Below are positions 50,060-58,035 of a stretch of 64,000 nt of DNA, in pieces (position 1 is the first letter of the stretch; each line of letters begins with the position of its first letter). The notes under the pieces were generated by a model that searched no databases, was not told the origin of the DNA, and saw only the letters and a list, made by a program, of their open reading frames with translations. The DNA lies in NCBI GenBank assembly GCA_002321895.1, contig DCMZ01000003.1, forward strand, positions 585,070 through 649,069, read 5' to 3'. The translations under genes and the position numbers were made by a program. This stretch comes from Bdellovibrionaceae bacterium UBA1609 (lineage in GTDB: Bacteria > Bdellovibrionota > Bdellovibrionia > Bdellovibrionales > UBA1609).

Positions 50060-50074
50060 GTCTCAATATGAGAA
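50060..50074. promoter_or_regulatory. Palindrome GTCTCA-ATA-TGAGAA, candidate operator copy
   Basis: One mismatch from a perfect GTCTCA-N3-TGAGAC inverted repeat. It overlaps the most distal in-frame ATG (50068) of the next gene, which argues that the real start is the ATG at 50128. Confidence 0.4.
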
Positions 50075-50127
50075 TTTTGACAAAGGTCTTGAAAAGACAG
50101 GACAATCCTCCGAAGACCTATGTAAGC

Positions 50128-50730
50128 ATGGAATCTAAAAAGAAAAAGGAAAAATTTAGCGGCGATCTATCATTGTTCACCACAACTTTGGTCGCGATGC
50201 TGTTGGTAGTATTTCATGACTACGCTGGGAGGGGAGAATTTTCCCAGGAGTTTTTGGGAAGTAGTTCTTCTTCAGAGGGTACAAAATCAATAAATCCAAA
50301 TCGAGCCTATCCTTTGGAAATAATTAATAAAGGTCTTAAAGCGATCCATGATGAGCGATCTTTCAATCAAGACAAAGTGGAGTTAGAAAAGCTCAGAGCC
50401 CCACAAGACCTCAATCAAGCTGAAGCCATGGGTATGAATCAGGTACGACAGGAGGGCCAGGATTGGGGGACTCAACTACAGCCGGAGAACCCAGCTATTG
50501 AGATAGCTAAAAGAAATCGTCGTCCAGTAGTTGTAGATCTAGATCGATTAGATACTGAGGTAGCTCGAAATTTAGCTACCCGAGAAGAGCTTCGCGAATA
50601 CGACGAAGTCTATAGAAAAGAGTACATCAAGCAGTTTTTGGAAAATGCCAGAAAAGATGGATATGTAATTATCCTTAACGACGACCTATCTATCAAAGAA
50701 GTTAAAAACATAAGTCCAGATGGACGCTAG
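50128..50730 (+). CDS. Membrane-anchored protein of unknown function
   Basis: From ATG 50128 the protein starts with a Lys-rich stretch (ESKKKKEKF), then a hydrophobic segment (LSLFTTTLVAMLLVVFH), and continues as a charged, mostly helical 150-residue domain (e.g. REELREYDEVYRKEYIKQFLENARKDG), suggesting a cytoplasm-in, single-anchor topology with the bulk outside. No known family. No clear ribosome site is seen for 50128 or 50068, so the start is uncertain. Its end overlaps the convergent RadC-like gene by four bases. Confidence 0.6.
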   Translation: MESKKKKEKFSGDLSLFTTTLVAMLLVVFHDYAGRGEFSQEFLGSSSSSEGTKSINPNRAYPLEIINKGLKAIHDERSFNQDKVELEKLRAPQDLNQAEAMGMNQVRQEGQDWGTQLQPENPAIEIAKRNRRPVVVDLDRLDTEVARNLATREELREYDEVYRKEYIKQFLENARKDGYVIILNDDLSIKEVKNISPDGR

Positions 50731-51110
50731 ATAATTCCCGCGTCGGCAAAGCTAAAATAATTTTTTGAAGTCAAAATAATATGATCGACAAATTCCACCT
50801 GCATAATTGCAGAAGCCTTTTTTAAGTTTAATGTGATATTTTGATCTTGCTGAGAGGGTGTAATGTCATCGCTGGGATGATTATGGGCCAAGATAAAACT
50901 TGAAGCATTTACGGCATAGAGATGTCGAAAAAGATCTCTTGGGTGAAACATACATGCATCTACAGTTCCCTTGAAAAGTCGATGGGTACTTAAAACTTTT
51001 TTGGTTGAACTCAATCCGACCACCCACACTTCTTCCACTTGTTGTGCCATCAATGGGCGCATAACTTTAAAGGCGACAAGACTACGGTCAATACAAGTGG
51101 GAGAATTCAT
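50727..51110 (-). CDS. Stand-alone RadC/JAB-domain protein
   Basis: The JAMM-type motif HNHPSDDITPSQQD is complete (H-x-H, Ser, Asp), with the upstream LSTHRLFKGTVDACMFHPRDLFRHLYAVNASSFILA as in RadC (UPF0758). The full-length RadC N-terminal helix-hairpin-helix (about 90-100 residues) is absent: this is 127 residues. Such short versions are often found with mobile elements or abortive-infection loci; here nothing mobile is adjacent. Metal-dependent protease/isopeptidase activity is possible but unproven. Confidence 0.85.
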   Translation of the reverse strand: MNSPTCIDRSLVAFKVMRPLMAQQVEEVWVVGLSSTKKVLSTHRLFKGTVDACMFHPRDLFRHLYAVNASSFILAHNHPSDDITPSQQDQNITLNLKKASAIMQVEFVDHIILTSKNYFSFADAGII

Positions 51111-51348
51111 GAGGTTTATGGCTGCAAAAAGCTTGGTCTTTCAAAGCGTTTCTAAAATAGGCTGTGAGATATGGCTGTCCGGCCTAACGGATAGCGCTAA
51201 CCATGGAAGATATACGCATAGCATCAACGTCGCATAGGCCTCAGGGTGAAAAGGTCGTGAAGTTGGTTGTATTCCTTTCCATGGTGTTGATCCCCCTCAG
51301 TTAACCACCTAAAATAGGAACTCGTTTTTTACCGGAAAGGTATTGGTT

Positions 51349-51948
51349 ATGAAAAAAATAAGTATGATTTTATTGGCTGTTGTGGGTTTGATTTTGTCTG
51401 GCTGTGGTCCCAAGGGATTCGTCAGAGGTTCTTATGATGAGGATGTAAATGCCACCAACCTGTTAACGGATAAATGGTCTGAGTCTGATATGCAGAATGC
51501 AGTTAAAGACTTGGTGGGTAAGGCCTCCAACCACTATATGATTCGAACGGCAAAAAAACCGCCCATCGTTATGATTACAAGAATTCAAAACAAAACTAGC
51601 GAGCACATTGATACACAAAGTATTGGCGATATGATGCGAGTGGAATTGATGAATTCGTCAGGCTTGCAGTTTGTAGATAAAGAGGCTCGGCAGGATATTG
51701 CTGAAGAGTATGACTACCAAGGTTCAGGGATGGTTAACCGTCAAACTCGTAAGGGTCCGGGCGGACAAATTGGTGCCGACTTTATTTTGAATGGTCGTTT
51801 GGACTCTATTGTTCAACAAGCCGGTAAGGACAAAACAGTTTATTATAAACTAACTCTAAATATGACAAACTTAAAAACCGGTATCATTGTTTGGTCCGGC
51901 TATAAGCAGATCCGTAAAGTCTATCGTAAGCAAACAGTAGGTTTATAA
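51349..51948 (+). CDS. LpoB-like penicillin-binding protein activator lipoprotein
   Basis: Signal peptide KKISMILLAVVGLILSGC with a good lipobox. The mature domain (VMITRIQNKTSEHIDTQSIGDMMRVELMNSSGLQFVDKEARQDIAEEY... and GADFILNGRLDSIVQQ) matches the LpoB/CsgG-like family ('penicillin-binding protein activator LpoB'). LpoB stimulates PBP1B from the outer membrane in enterics; here a class A PBP is at 27037-29913, so a link is plausible. GGAAAGG precedes ATG 51349. The gene ends at a strong terminator (51971-52000) just before the COG3014 gene. Confidence 0.88.
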   Translation: MKKISMILLAVVGLILSGCGPKGFVRGSYDEDVNATNLLTDKWSESDMQNAVKDLVGKASNHYMIRTAKKPPIVMITRIQNKTSEHIDTQSIGDMMRVELMNSSGLQFVDKEARQDIAEEYDYQGSGMVNRQTRKGPGGQIGADFILNGRLDSIVQQAGKDKTVYYKLTLNMTNLKTGIIVWSGYKQIRKVYRKQTVGL

Positions 51949-51970
51949 TTTGATCTTCAACTGATGTGAT

Positions 51971-52000
51971 AAAAGGGGCTGAATATAGCCCCTTTTATTT
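51971..52000 (+). terminator. Strong hairpin between LpoB-like and COG3014 genes
   Basis: AAAAGGGGCT-GAATAT-AGCCCCTTTT, a perfect 10-base stem, then ATTTT. It ends only 12 bases before ATG 52009, so either it terminates and the downstream gene has another promoter, or it acts as an attenuator/RBS-adjacent structure. Confidence 0.85.
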
Positions 52001-52008
52001 TGGATGCT

Positions 52009-53238
52009 ATGAAAAAAACGCTGTTATTACTTTTGTCTTTAACTTTTTTGAGCGGTTGTGCCACTTACCAGATGGGTGTGAGTTCGGCTCGTCGACAAAT
52101 GCAAAATGGAAATTTTGTTCAGGCAGCGGAATCCCTCAAAGAAAAAGCCATGCAGCCGACGAAAGACCAATTGGTCTATTTGCTTGAGTATGCAACAGCT
52201 TTGCAAATGGCAGGGAAATTCAAAGAGTCCAATCAAGCTCTGTTATTGGCAGAGGATATAGCGGAGATTCAAGACTACACAAGTATCTCTAAAGAGGCTG
52301 GATCCTTACTTTTGAACGAAGGTATGGTTCAGTATAAGGGTGATCCCTTTGAAAAGGTGATGATCAATGCCATGTTGGCCATTAACTTTTTAATGATGGG
52401 GGATCTCGATGCCTCGCTTGTTGAAACTCGTAAACTCAATCAAATGCTCTATCTATATAAAAAGGAAGGAAAGCGTCCCTACGAGCAAAACGAATTTGCC
52501 CATTACTTAGCGGCAATGATTTGGGAGCAAGATCGGAAATTTGATGATGCTTACATTGATTATGAAAAAGCCTACTCCCTGAACCCGAACCTTCCCTATA
52601 TCAGAGAAGATTTAATTCGAGTGGCTTGGCAGTCACGGCGTATGGAGCAATATAAAAAGTGGAAACGTGAGTTTTCTGAAGTCAAATTTGATCCAAAGAG
52701 TACACGCAGTAAAGACGGCGAATTGATTGTGATATTTCAACAGGGATGGGGTCCACGTAAGCAGGCTCGACCGGAAAATCATCGATTTCCAATGCTGAAA
52801 CCAGTGCGTAATAGGACACAAGTGGCACAAGTTTTAGTAAATGGAAAACCAATGACTGAAACCTTAATGGCCTATGATGTAGAACATGCTTCGATAAAAA
52901 CTTTGGATGATGATTATGGCCGGCTAGTTGCTAAGCGGGCCGCCGGAGTGGTGGTAAAAGCGGTCGCTGCGGACCAGATCAGACAGCAAAATGAAGGTTT
53001 GGGTGATCTGGCTTGGCTTGTTATGAATATAGCGGATCAAGCCGATTTGCGACAGTGGTCCACCTTACCCCAGACCATTCAAGTGGCTCGGATACCTTTA
53101 AAGCCAGGGGAATACACTGTTTCCTTAGAGGGTCTCTATGCCAGTGAAGGTGATAGTACTGGTGAAGTAATGCCTCCAAAGACCATCACTATCAATCCAC
53201 GCAAGGCCACATTCGTAAGCTGGCGTTCTTTGCAGTGA
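52009..53238 (+). CDS. COG3014-family TPR-containing lipoprotein
   Basis: Signal peptide MKKTLLLLLSLTFLSGC with lipobox. The next ~210 residues are TPR-like helical repeats (QAAESLKEKAM..., ALQMAGKFKESNQALLLAEDI..., FDDAYIDYEKAYSLNPNL). The C-terminal domain (GELIVIFQQGWGPRKQ... VARIPLKPGEYTVSLEGL) is characteristic of COG3014 proteins, which are often encoded near LpoB-like genes and are thought to lie at the envelope. ATG 52009 is taken rather than TTG 52000 because it starts a clean signal peptide; the ribosome site is weak. Confidence 0.85.
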   Translation: MKKTLLLLLSLTFLSGCATYQMGVSSARRQMQNGNFVQAAESLKEKAMQPTKDQLVYLLEYATALQMAGKFKESNQALLLAEDIAEIQDYTSISKEAGSLLLNEGMVQYKGDPFEKVMINAMLAINFLMMGDLDASLVETRKLNQMLYLYKKEGKRPYEQNEFAHYLAAMIWEQDRKFDDAYIDYEKAYSLNPNLPYIREDLIRVAWQSRRMEQYKKWKREFSEVKFDPKSTRSKDGELIVIFQQGWGPRKQARPENHRFPMLKPVRNRTQVAQVLVNGKPMTETLMAYDVEHASIKTLDDDYGRLVAKRAAGVVVKAVAADQIRQQNEGLGDLAWLVMNIADQADLRQWSTLPQTIQVARIPLKPGEYTVSLEGLYASEGDSTGEVMPPKTITINPRKATFVSWRSLQ

Positions 53239-53299
53239 TCATTGACTTATAAACCTGTCTCCAAGACTATGGCTAAAATTCAAAAGAGGGGGATTGGAT

Positions 53300-53770
53300 A
53301 TGCGAGGGGCATTTCTAATAGTTTCATTATTAACATTGAGTTTAGGTGTGGGAGCAGATCCAGTTTTGAATGGGTTTGATTCGGCCGAGGAGCCGGAAGT
53401 GGTCACCTTAACTCCCATTGTGGAGCGGGTGGTGGAAAGTCCGCAAGAAGGTCAAGTTTATTTGTACGGGATAGGCTTAGAGGCGAGTAGCGATTTTTAT
53501 GGAGCAACTTTCATTCCTTTTGGAGTGGTTCCTGATTCTCAGTACATTTATCAACAGCTCAATTTTATTTGCCAAGCTTATGGCTATGGAGTTGTTCCAG
53601 AAGTTCGCTTTACTCCAGAGCTTTTAAATCTTGATGATCGATTTGCGATCATAGGTAGTGGAGATCCACTCAGGGTTCGCGTTCGAATTTACTCTGAAGA
53701 TTACCCAGCTCGGGATTTTAGAAGAGTTAAAAATTTAGTTTGCCTCATTGATTCAGAAAACGAACAGTAG
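53300..53770 (+). CDS. Small secreted protein, unknown function
   Basis: ATG 53300 follows GAGGGGG and gives a signal peptide (MRGAFLIVSLLTLSLGVGA). The 135-residue mature part is beta-rich and acidic (e.g. EGQVYLYGIGLEASSDFYGATFIPF, DPLRVRVRIYSED), with two cysteines (FICQAYG; LVCLID) that could pair. I recognise no family. It lies downstream of the LpoB/COG3014 set by 61 bases and could belong to that set. Confidence 0.65.
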   Translation: MRGAFLIVSLLTLSLGVGADPVLNGFDSAEEPEVVTLTPIVERVVESPQEGQVYLYGIGLEASSDFYGATFIPFGVVPDSQYIYQQLNFICQAYGYGVVPEVRFTPELLNLDDRFAIIGSGDPLRVRVRIYSEDYPARDFRRVKNLVCLIDSENEQ

Positions 53771-53772
53771 GC

Positions 53773-53804
53773 ATAAAAAAACCCGGACGATGAGTTCCGG
53801 GTTT
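53773..53804 (-). terminator. Rho-independent terminator of the PhaR-type gene
   Basis: On the minus strand, AAACCCGGA / TCCGGGTTT (perfect 9 bases, loop of 8) is followed by TTTT after the stem. The hairpin also lies just after the plus-strand stop, so it may serve both convergent genes. Confidence 0.85.
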
Positions 53805-53829
53805 AAAATAATCATAATTTAAAGTTCTA

Positions 53830-54378
53830 TTAGCTATCGAACTGTTGGCTTCCACCAGGAAGAGGAAGATCAATAGATCCTTCGCCGCTAGTTGGGAGTT
53901 TAGAAGTTTCCTCTTCAGTTGTACGAGCGGCTTGGTTGGCAGCATTCGCAACACGTTCTTCCAGAGTTTGTTTCATGTCATCAAAAGAAGGCTTTTGTTT
54001 GATGGCATCTGGAATAGCTGGCTGAGGAGCCGGTTGATTTTGATGGTAGTCCTGAGGAAATGCACCCAATTTAGCAAGATAGCTAGAAATGCTTCCGTTA
54101 CCATTTTGGATGATCTCTCTTAAAGTAAAAAGTGGCGCATATTGAGCGGCTTTCTTTTCGGCTTCAAAAATGATCTGAGTAAGAGTGGCTGCAGTGATGT
54201 CATTCTTAGTCTTGTTATCAATAACCATGACCTCTTCACTGGCGCGAATCATCTTTGCAATGTCATCAAGTGTTACATAACAACTCTGCTGAGTGTCATA
54301 TAGTTTACGGTTTTGATAACGCTTAATTATCTTAGTTCTTGTGTTGGCTTTGTTTACCATCGTTGTTTCTTGGCTCAC
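53830..54378 (-). CDS. PHA accumulation regulator DNA-binding domain protein (PhaR-type)
   Basis: Residues about 14-75 (RTKIIKRYQNRKLYDTQQSCYVTLDDIAKMI) match the PHB/PHA accumulation regulator DNA-binding domain of PhaR, which in other bacteria represses phasin genes and senses polyhydroxyalkanoate. The C-terminal half (about 100-182) is Pro/Gln/Glu-rich and probably flexible. The GTG start at 54378 is supported by GGGAGG seven bases upstream. No pha genes are in the window. The upstream 320-base gap (54379-54698) has a sigma-28-like box for the gene at 54699 and otherwise nothing I can identify. Confidence 0.88.
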   Translation of the reverse strand: MSQETTMVNKANTRTKIIKRYQNRKLYDTQQSCYVTLDDIAKMIRASEEVMVIDNKTKNDITAATLTQIIFEAEKKAAQYAPLFTLREIIQNGNGSISSYLAKLGAFPQDYHQNQPAPQPAIPDAIKQKPSFDDMKQTLEERVANAANQAARTTEEETSKLPTSGEGSIDLPLPGGSQQFDS

Positions 54379-54644
54379 CGAGTGCCTCCCTCTCGCAGTT
54401 ATTTCCCCAAAAGTTTCCTATAAATTACGCGATTCCTATTCGGCTCTTAGTCAGGATGTGTGTTTAGTAAGCACAGCCTTATATTCGTCGCAGCGTTCGG
54501 GCCCAACTTAGCCTCGGGCGTCGTAAGCTGTCAAGCGCCTAATATCTGCTTTTCCAAATAAAAAATGTAGTGTGTTTAAGCACATTTGAGCCCCAATGCT
54601 TAGACGCGTCATGAATCCCTTACAGGTTAATGTCCTTCTCAGTT

Positions 54645-54671
54645 TAAGTTGAAAGGCCAAAATGCCGATCC
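54645..54671 (+). promoter_or_regulatory. Candidate sigma-28 (FliA)-like promoter
   Basis: TAAG (54645-54648), exactly 15 bases, GCCGATCC (54664-54671). The leader to GTG 54699 would be about 21 bases and contains AGGAG. Confidence 0.5.
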
Positions 54672-54698
54672 TAGTCAATAATCGAGCAGGAGCTAAAA

Positions 54699-55199
54699 GT
54701 GCCAAGTAAACCTAAGAAAAATCAGGTATTTAGAAGCGGAGATGCTATATCCGTGTTGGGCGTGCTCTGTGTGGTCTGCTATATTTTTGTTTACGTTTTG
54801 GCCAATAATACCGGTGATAGAGACCTGGAATCAGCTAAAATAGACATGGAAAGTCTGTCCGCTCAGCTTATGGCGGCGGGGATGAAATCTTTACCGGGAC
54901 AGGGGATCAGCCGTGGTCTGGCCTCTGTTGAAAACAGTGGCAACCCTATTCAGTGGGTTCAAGATTGGAACCAGGTGGGTAGTGAGGGGAAAATAGGCAA
55001 AGACCCGTGGGGTGAGCCGTTCCATTACCTGGTGGTTAAAGAGTCCGCAAATAAAGCGAAATACATTGTCATCATTTCTGGTGGACCGAATAAGCTCATG
55101 GAGACACCGGTGGAGCAGCTGGTAGGGTCAAAATCTTCAGCGAAACTCTCACTGGACTATGTGGGAGATGACTTTGGTCTAGTTCGCGCTGTGCCCTAA
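54699..55199 (+). CDS. Membrane-anchored protein with GspG-like C-terminal domain
   Basis: GTG start with AGGAG upstream. One membrane helix (ISVLGVLCVVCYIFVYVLA) then a domain with IGKDPWGEPFHYLVVKESANKAKYIVIISGGPNK. 'DPWG-x-PF/Y' plus a following strand and 'S-G-G-P-N' resemble the C-terminus of type II secretion major pseudopilin GspG. No prepilin peptidase site (G/A-FTL-x-E) is at the N-terminus, so it is not a normal pseudopilin. Perhaps a relative that has lost pilus assembly and binds elsewhere. A sigma-28-like box lies just upstream. Confidence 0.7.
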   Translation: MPSKPKKNQVFRSGDAISVLGVLCVVCYIFVYVLANNTGDRDLESAKIDMESLSAQLMAAGMKSLPGQGISRGLASVENSGNPIQWVQDWNQVGSEGKIGKDPWGEPFHYLVVKESANKAKYIVIISGGPNKLMETPVEQLVGSKSSAKLSLDYVGDDFGLVRAVP

Positions 55200-55239
55200 C
55201 TGGGTTCATTTCAGGGACTTTACACGACTCATTTTGTTT

Positions 55240-55266
55240 CAAGCTCACGGCGAATTAGGCCGATAC
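55240..55266 (+). promoter_or_regulatory. Candidate sigma-28 (FliA)-like promoter
   Basis: CAAG (55240-55243), 15 bases, GCCGATAC (55259-55266), seven of eight bases of the -10 consensus. The leader to ATG 55300 is about 27 bases. Confidence 0.5.
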
Positions 55267-55299
55267 ATCTATATAAGAAGCCTGTGGTTAGGGGTGTAG

Positions 55300-57156
55300 A
55301 TGTTATTAGCAAAAAAAATAGGACTCGCTATAGGAGCCTTTACCTTATTGGGTTGCGGGACGACGTCCAAGTTAGCAATGTTTCGGAATTCAGCATTATT
55401 TAATACCAACAACGCCCCCACTAAGCATGCGCCCCCTTCCAACTACGATAAGAGAGTGGATGAGTTCCACATGCAATCCACGGCGGACTATCAATTTTCT
55501 CTCGGTGAATCCTATTCCTTGGATGGGCAAACTCAAAAGGCCATTGAAGCATTCAAGGCGGCACTTGTTTACGATGAGAAGGCCGTTCAAATCAGAGTGA
55601 GGTTAGCAGAAGAGTACGTGAAGTCCGGACGATTCGCTGAAGCATTGGAGGAAGCTGAGTTCGCAATGAATATGGATGGTAACCATATCCCCACTCGGAT
55701 TTTACTAGGAAACCTCTATTCAAGTTTAAAGATGTATGACTTGGCCATTTCTCAATTCCAAGTGGTTCTTGATATTGAACCTAAAAACATTCAGGCACCC
55801 CTTTTCATAGGAGCCATACTTGCTGAGCAGAAGAAATATGGCGAGGCCATCAAACACTTCACGGCCCTCGCTGAAAATAAAGATAACGAAAAACGCTATA
55901 TGTTTTACTACTACATTGGAAGAATACACTCCGAGCGGGGAGAAAAATTTTACGGTAAAGCCGAGGAGGCGTTCTCTGACAGTTTGAGAGTTAAACCAGA
56001 CTTTGAAAGATCTGTAACTTCATTAGCAAAGTTGTATTTGAAAATGGGGCAAATGGAGTCATCAGTAAATCTTCTTAAGAGTTTTCAGGAGAAGTTCCTT
56101 TCAGATCAAGATGTAGCTCGTCTTTTAAGTCAAATCTATATTGAAACGGAGCGTTTTGAACTGGCCTATGATCAGTTAAAAATCTTGGAAGGTTTTGATC
56201 CAAGAAACTTAGGTTTAAAATTGCAAATGGCGTTAATGTTGATTCGTACGGAACGTTTTCAAGAGGCCAATCAGAAATTAAAAGAACTTCTTTTGCAGGC
56301 GCCTGACTCGGATAAGGTGCTCTATTATTTGGGTTTTGTGAACGAAAGCTTAAAGGATTTAGGTTCTGCTATTAGCTATTATGATAAAATTGTACCTGAA
56401 AGCTCATACTATCCAGAAACAGCCATGCATTCTTCCCAGTTGTTAAAAGAGCAAGGGGAAATGGGTGAAGCGGTTCGGAAAATCCGAATGGCTGTGAAGG
56501 CTAGGCCGGATCGTCCAGAGTTGTATGCCTACTACGCCACCTTATTGGATGAAACTAAAGACCATAAACTTGCAGTTGAAATGCTGGAAGGAGCGGTTCA
56601 GCGCTTTCCGGAAAACACACAATTACATTTTTTCTTAGGATCTATGTACGACAGGCTGGGCTCTGTGAAAAAAGTGATATCCCAAATGGAGCAAGTGATT
56701 CGGTTAGATCAAAATCACGTTCAAGCATTGAATTATCTTGCATATACTTATGCCGAGGAAGGCGAAAACCTAGAGCTAGCAGAGTCTCTGGTGGACCGTG
56801 CCATTGTATTGAAGCCTAATGATGGTTATATTCTAGATACAAAAGGTTGGATTCTTTTTAAACAAGGGCGTCTCAAGCAGGCCCTATCCTTCCTAGAAAA
56901 GGCTTATTCGCTTAAGGTGGATGAGAGCATCATTGCTGAGCATTTGGCGGATGTGTACTACCGACTAGAGCTGGTTGATAAAGCCTATAAAATGTATGTA
57001 GAGGCGGCTAAACTTGAAAATGATTCTGAAAAATTGGCTAAAATACAGCAGAAATTGGCAGCGATTAATAGGCAACGTCAGTCCGTTGGACGTCGAGTTC
57101 CAGCTTCAACACCGCGAGAGACAGCGAGTAAAAAGCCAACCAAAGATAATCAATAA
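55300..57156 (+). CDS. TPR-repeat lipoprotein
   Basis: A 618-residue lipoprotein: signal peptide (KKIGLAIGAFTLLGC) with a good lipobox, a short linker, then about 14 tetratricopeptide repeats from residue 60 on (e.g. FSLGESYSLDGQTQKAIEAF, RVRLAEEYVKSGRFAEALEE, LLGNLYSSLKMYDLAISQFQ). The TPRs make an extended superhelix for protein binding at the inner leaflet of the outer membrane or in the periplasm. The C-terminus is Lys/Arg/Thr-rich. A sigma-28-like promoter lies upstream, and the LolB-like gene overlaps the end. Confidence 0.93.
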   Translation: MLLAKKIGLAIGAFTLLGCGTTSKLAMFRNSALFNTNNAPTKHAPPSNYDKRVDEFHMQSTADYQFSLGESYSLDGQTQKAIEAFKAALVYDEKAVQIRVRLAEEYVKSGRFAEALEEAEFAMNMDGNHIPTRILLGNLYSSLKMYDLAISQFQVVLDIEPKNIQAPLFIGAILAEQKKYGEAIKHFTALAENKDNEKRYMFYYYIGRIHSERGEKFYGKAEEAFSDSLRVKPDFERSVTSLAKLYLKMGQMESSVNLLKSFQEKFLSDQDVARLLSQIYIETERFELAYDQLKILEGFDPRNLGLKLQMALMLIRTERFQEANQKLKELLLQAPDSDKVLYYLGFVNESLKDLGSAISYYDKIVPESSYYPETAMHSSQLLKEQGEMGEAVRKIRMAVKARPDRPELYAYYATLLDETKDHKLAVEMLEGAVQRFPENTQLHFFLGSMYDRLGSVKKVISQMEQVIRLDQNHVQALNYLAYTYAEEGENLELAESLVDRAIVLKPNDGYILDTKGWILFKQGRLKQALSFLEKAYSLKVDESIIAEHLADVYYRLELVDKAYKMYVEAAKLENDSEKLAKIQQKLAAINRQRQSVGRRVPASTPRETASKKPTKDNQ

Positions 57157-57763
57157 TTTAATAATAGGAACTTTCGTTTTTGTAATTTCGGGTTGTCAGA
57201 CAACTCGAGAGACTTATTCTGAACATAAAGAGGGGCAATGGAATGTTCAGTCATTTATTACGAGTCCTGCAAAAAAACTAAATCAGTTTGAGGTGGCTTT
57301 AGATATTGCCGCTATCAAGGATCAAAAAATTAGACTGGATGCCATTAGTCCCTTGGGCACTATAATTGGTAGTTTAATTTTAACTCGAAAAGAAGCTGTG
57401 GTGATAGATTTTGAAAATCGTAGAGCGTTTCGAGGAGATAGTTCTGCCAAGGCTATGCAAAAGCTAGTGGAAGTCCCGTTAGAGCCAAGAATTTTTCACA
57501 ACCTTCTCTTTGATACGCCCATTGTAAGCGATAACTGGACCTGTGATCTTGGCAAGAAGGGGCGGCCCGAAAAGTGTTCCAACTCATCAAATGGCGTGAA
57601 GATCACTTGGGATCAAAAGTTAGTTGGGACAAAAGTGATTCGTTTGGAGCAGGGAAGTCATTCCGTGCAAATGAAATTTAAAAGCTTCACTCCTGAAATT
57701 TCTAATAAACAGCGTCGGTTTCAAATTCGAATTCCTAAAAGTTATAAGACTTTAAGGTTGTAG
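57086..57763 (+). CDS. LolB-like outer-membrane lipoprotein
   Basis: From the lipobox on (LIIGTFVFVISGCQTT) it is a lipoprotein whose ~190-residue mature domain fits the LolB/DUF4292 group: QFEVALDIAAIKDQKIRLDAISPLGTIIGSLIL, then VIDFENRRAFRGDSS. LolB inserts lipoproteins into the outer membrane. The start is unclear: no ATG or GTG lies between the TPR stop and the hydrophobic segment, so a TTG inside the TPR gene (57086; others at 57014/57020) or a rare ATA/ATC start must be used. No strong SD is visible. Overlap with the TPR gene implies co-expression. Confidence 0.7.
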   Translation: MDVEFQLQHRERQRVKSQPKIINNLIIGTFVFVISGCQTTRETYSEHKEGQWNVQSFITSPAKKLNQFEVALDIAAIKDQKIRLDAISPLGTIIGSLILTRKEAVVIDFENRRAFRGDSSAKAMQKLVEVPLEPRIFHNLLFDTPIVSDNWTCDLGKKGRPEKCSNSSNGVKITWDQKLVGTKVIRLEQGSHSVQMKFKSFTPEISNKQRRFQIRIPKSYKTLRL

Positions 57764-58035
57764 TTTGCCCTGCGACTAAAGGTCAGTTTTTACAAAAGCC
57801 ATACTTGCATAAAGTCTTGTTATAAGACTTAGTGTGAGTTGTTATGGCAGTTCGGTTAATAAATTCTCTTTCAAAATGAAACATTTAATACATCTCTAAC
57901 AGACAGTCTTGTTTTACCCTTTCAGAAGTATAAAAACGTTGCCTTACATTGAGGTTTTAAAGTCTAGCCCTTATACTTAAGTTAGGGGCATAGGCACTGG
58001 ATGCCATTGTTTCAAAATAATACGAAGGGGGCTAT

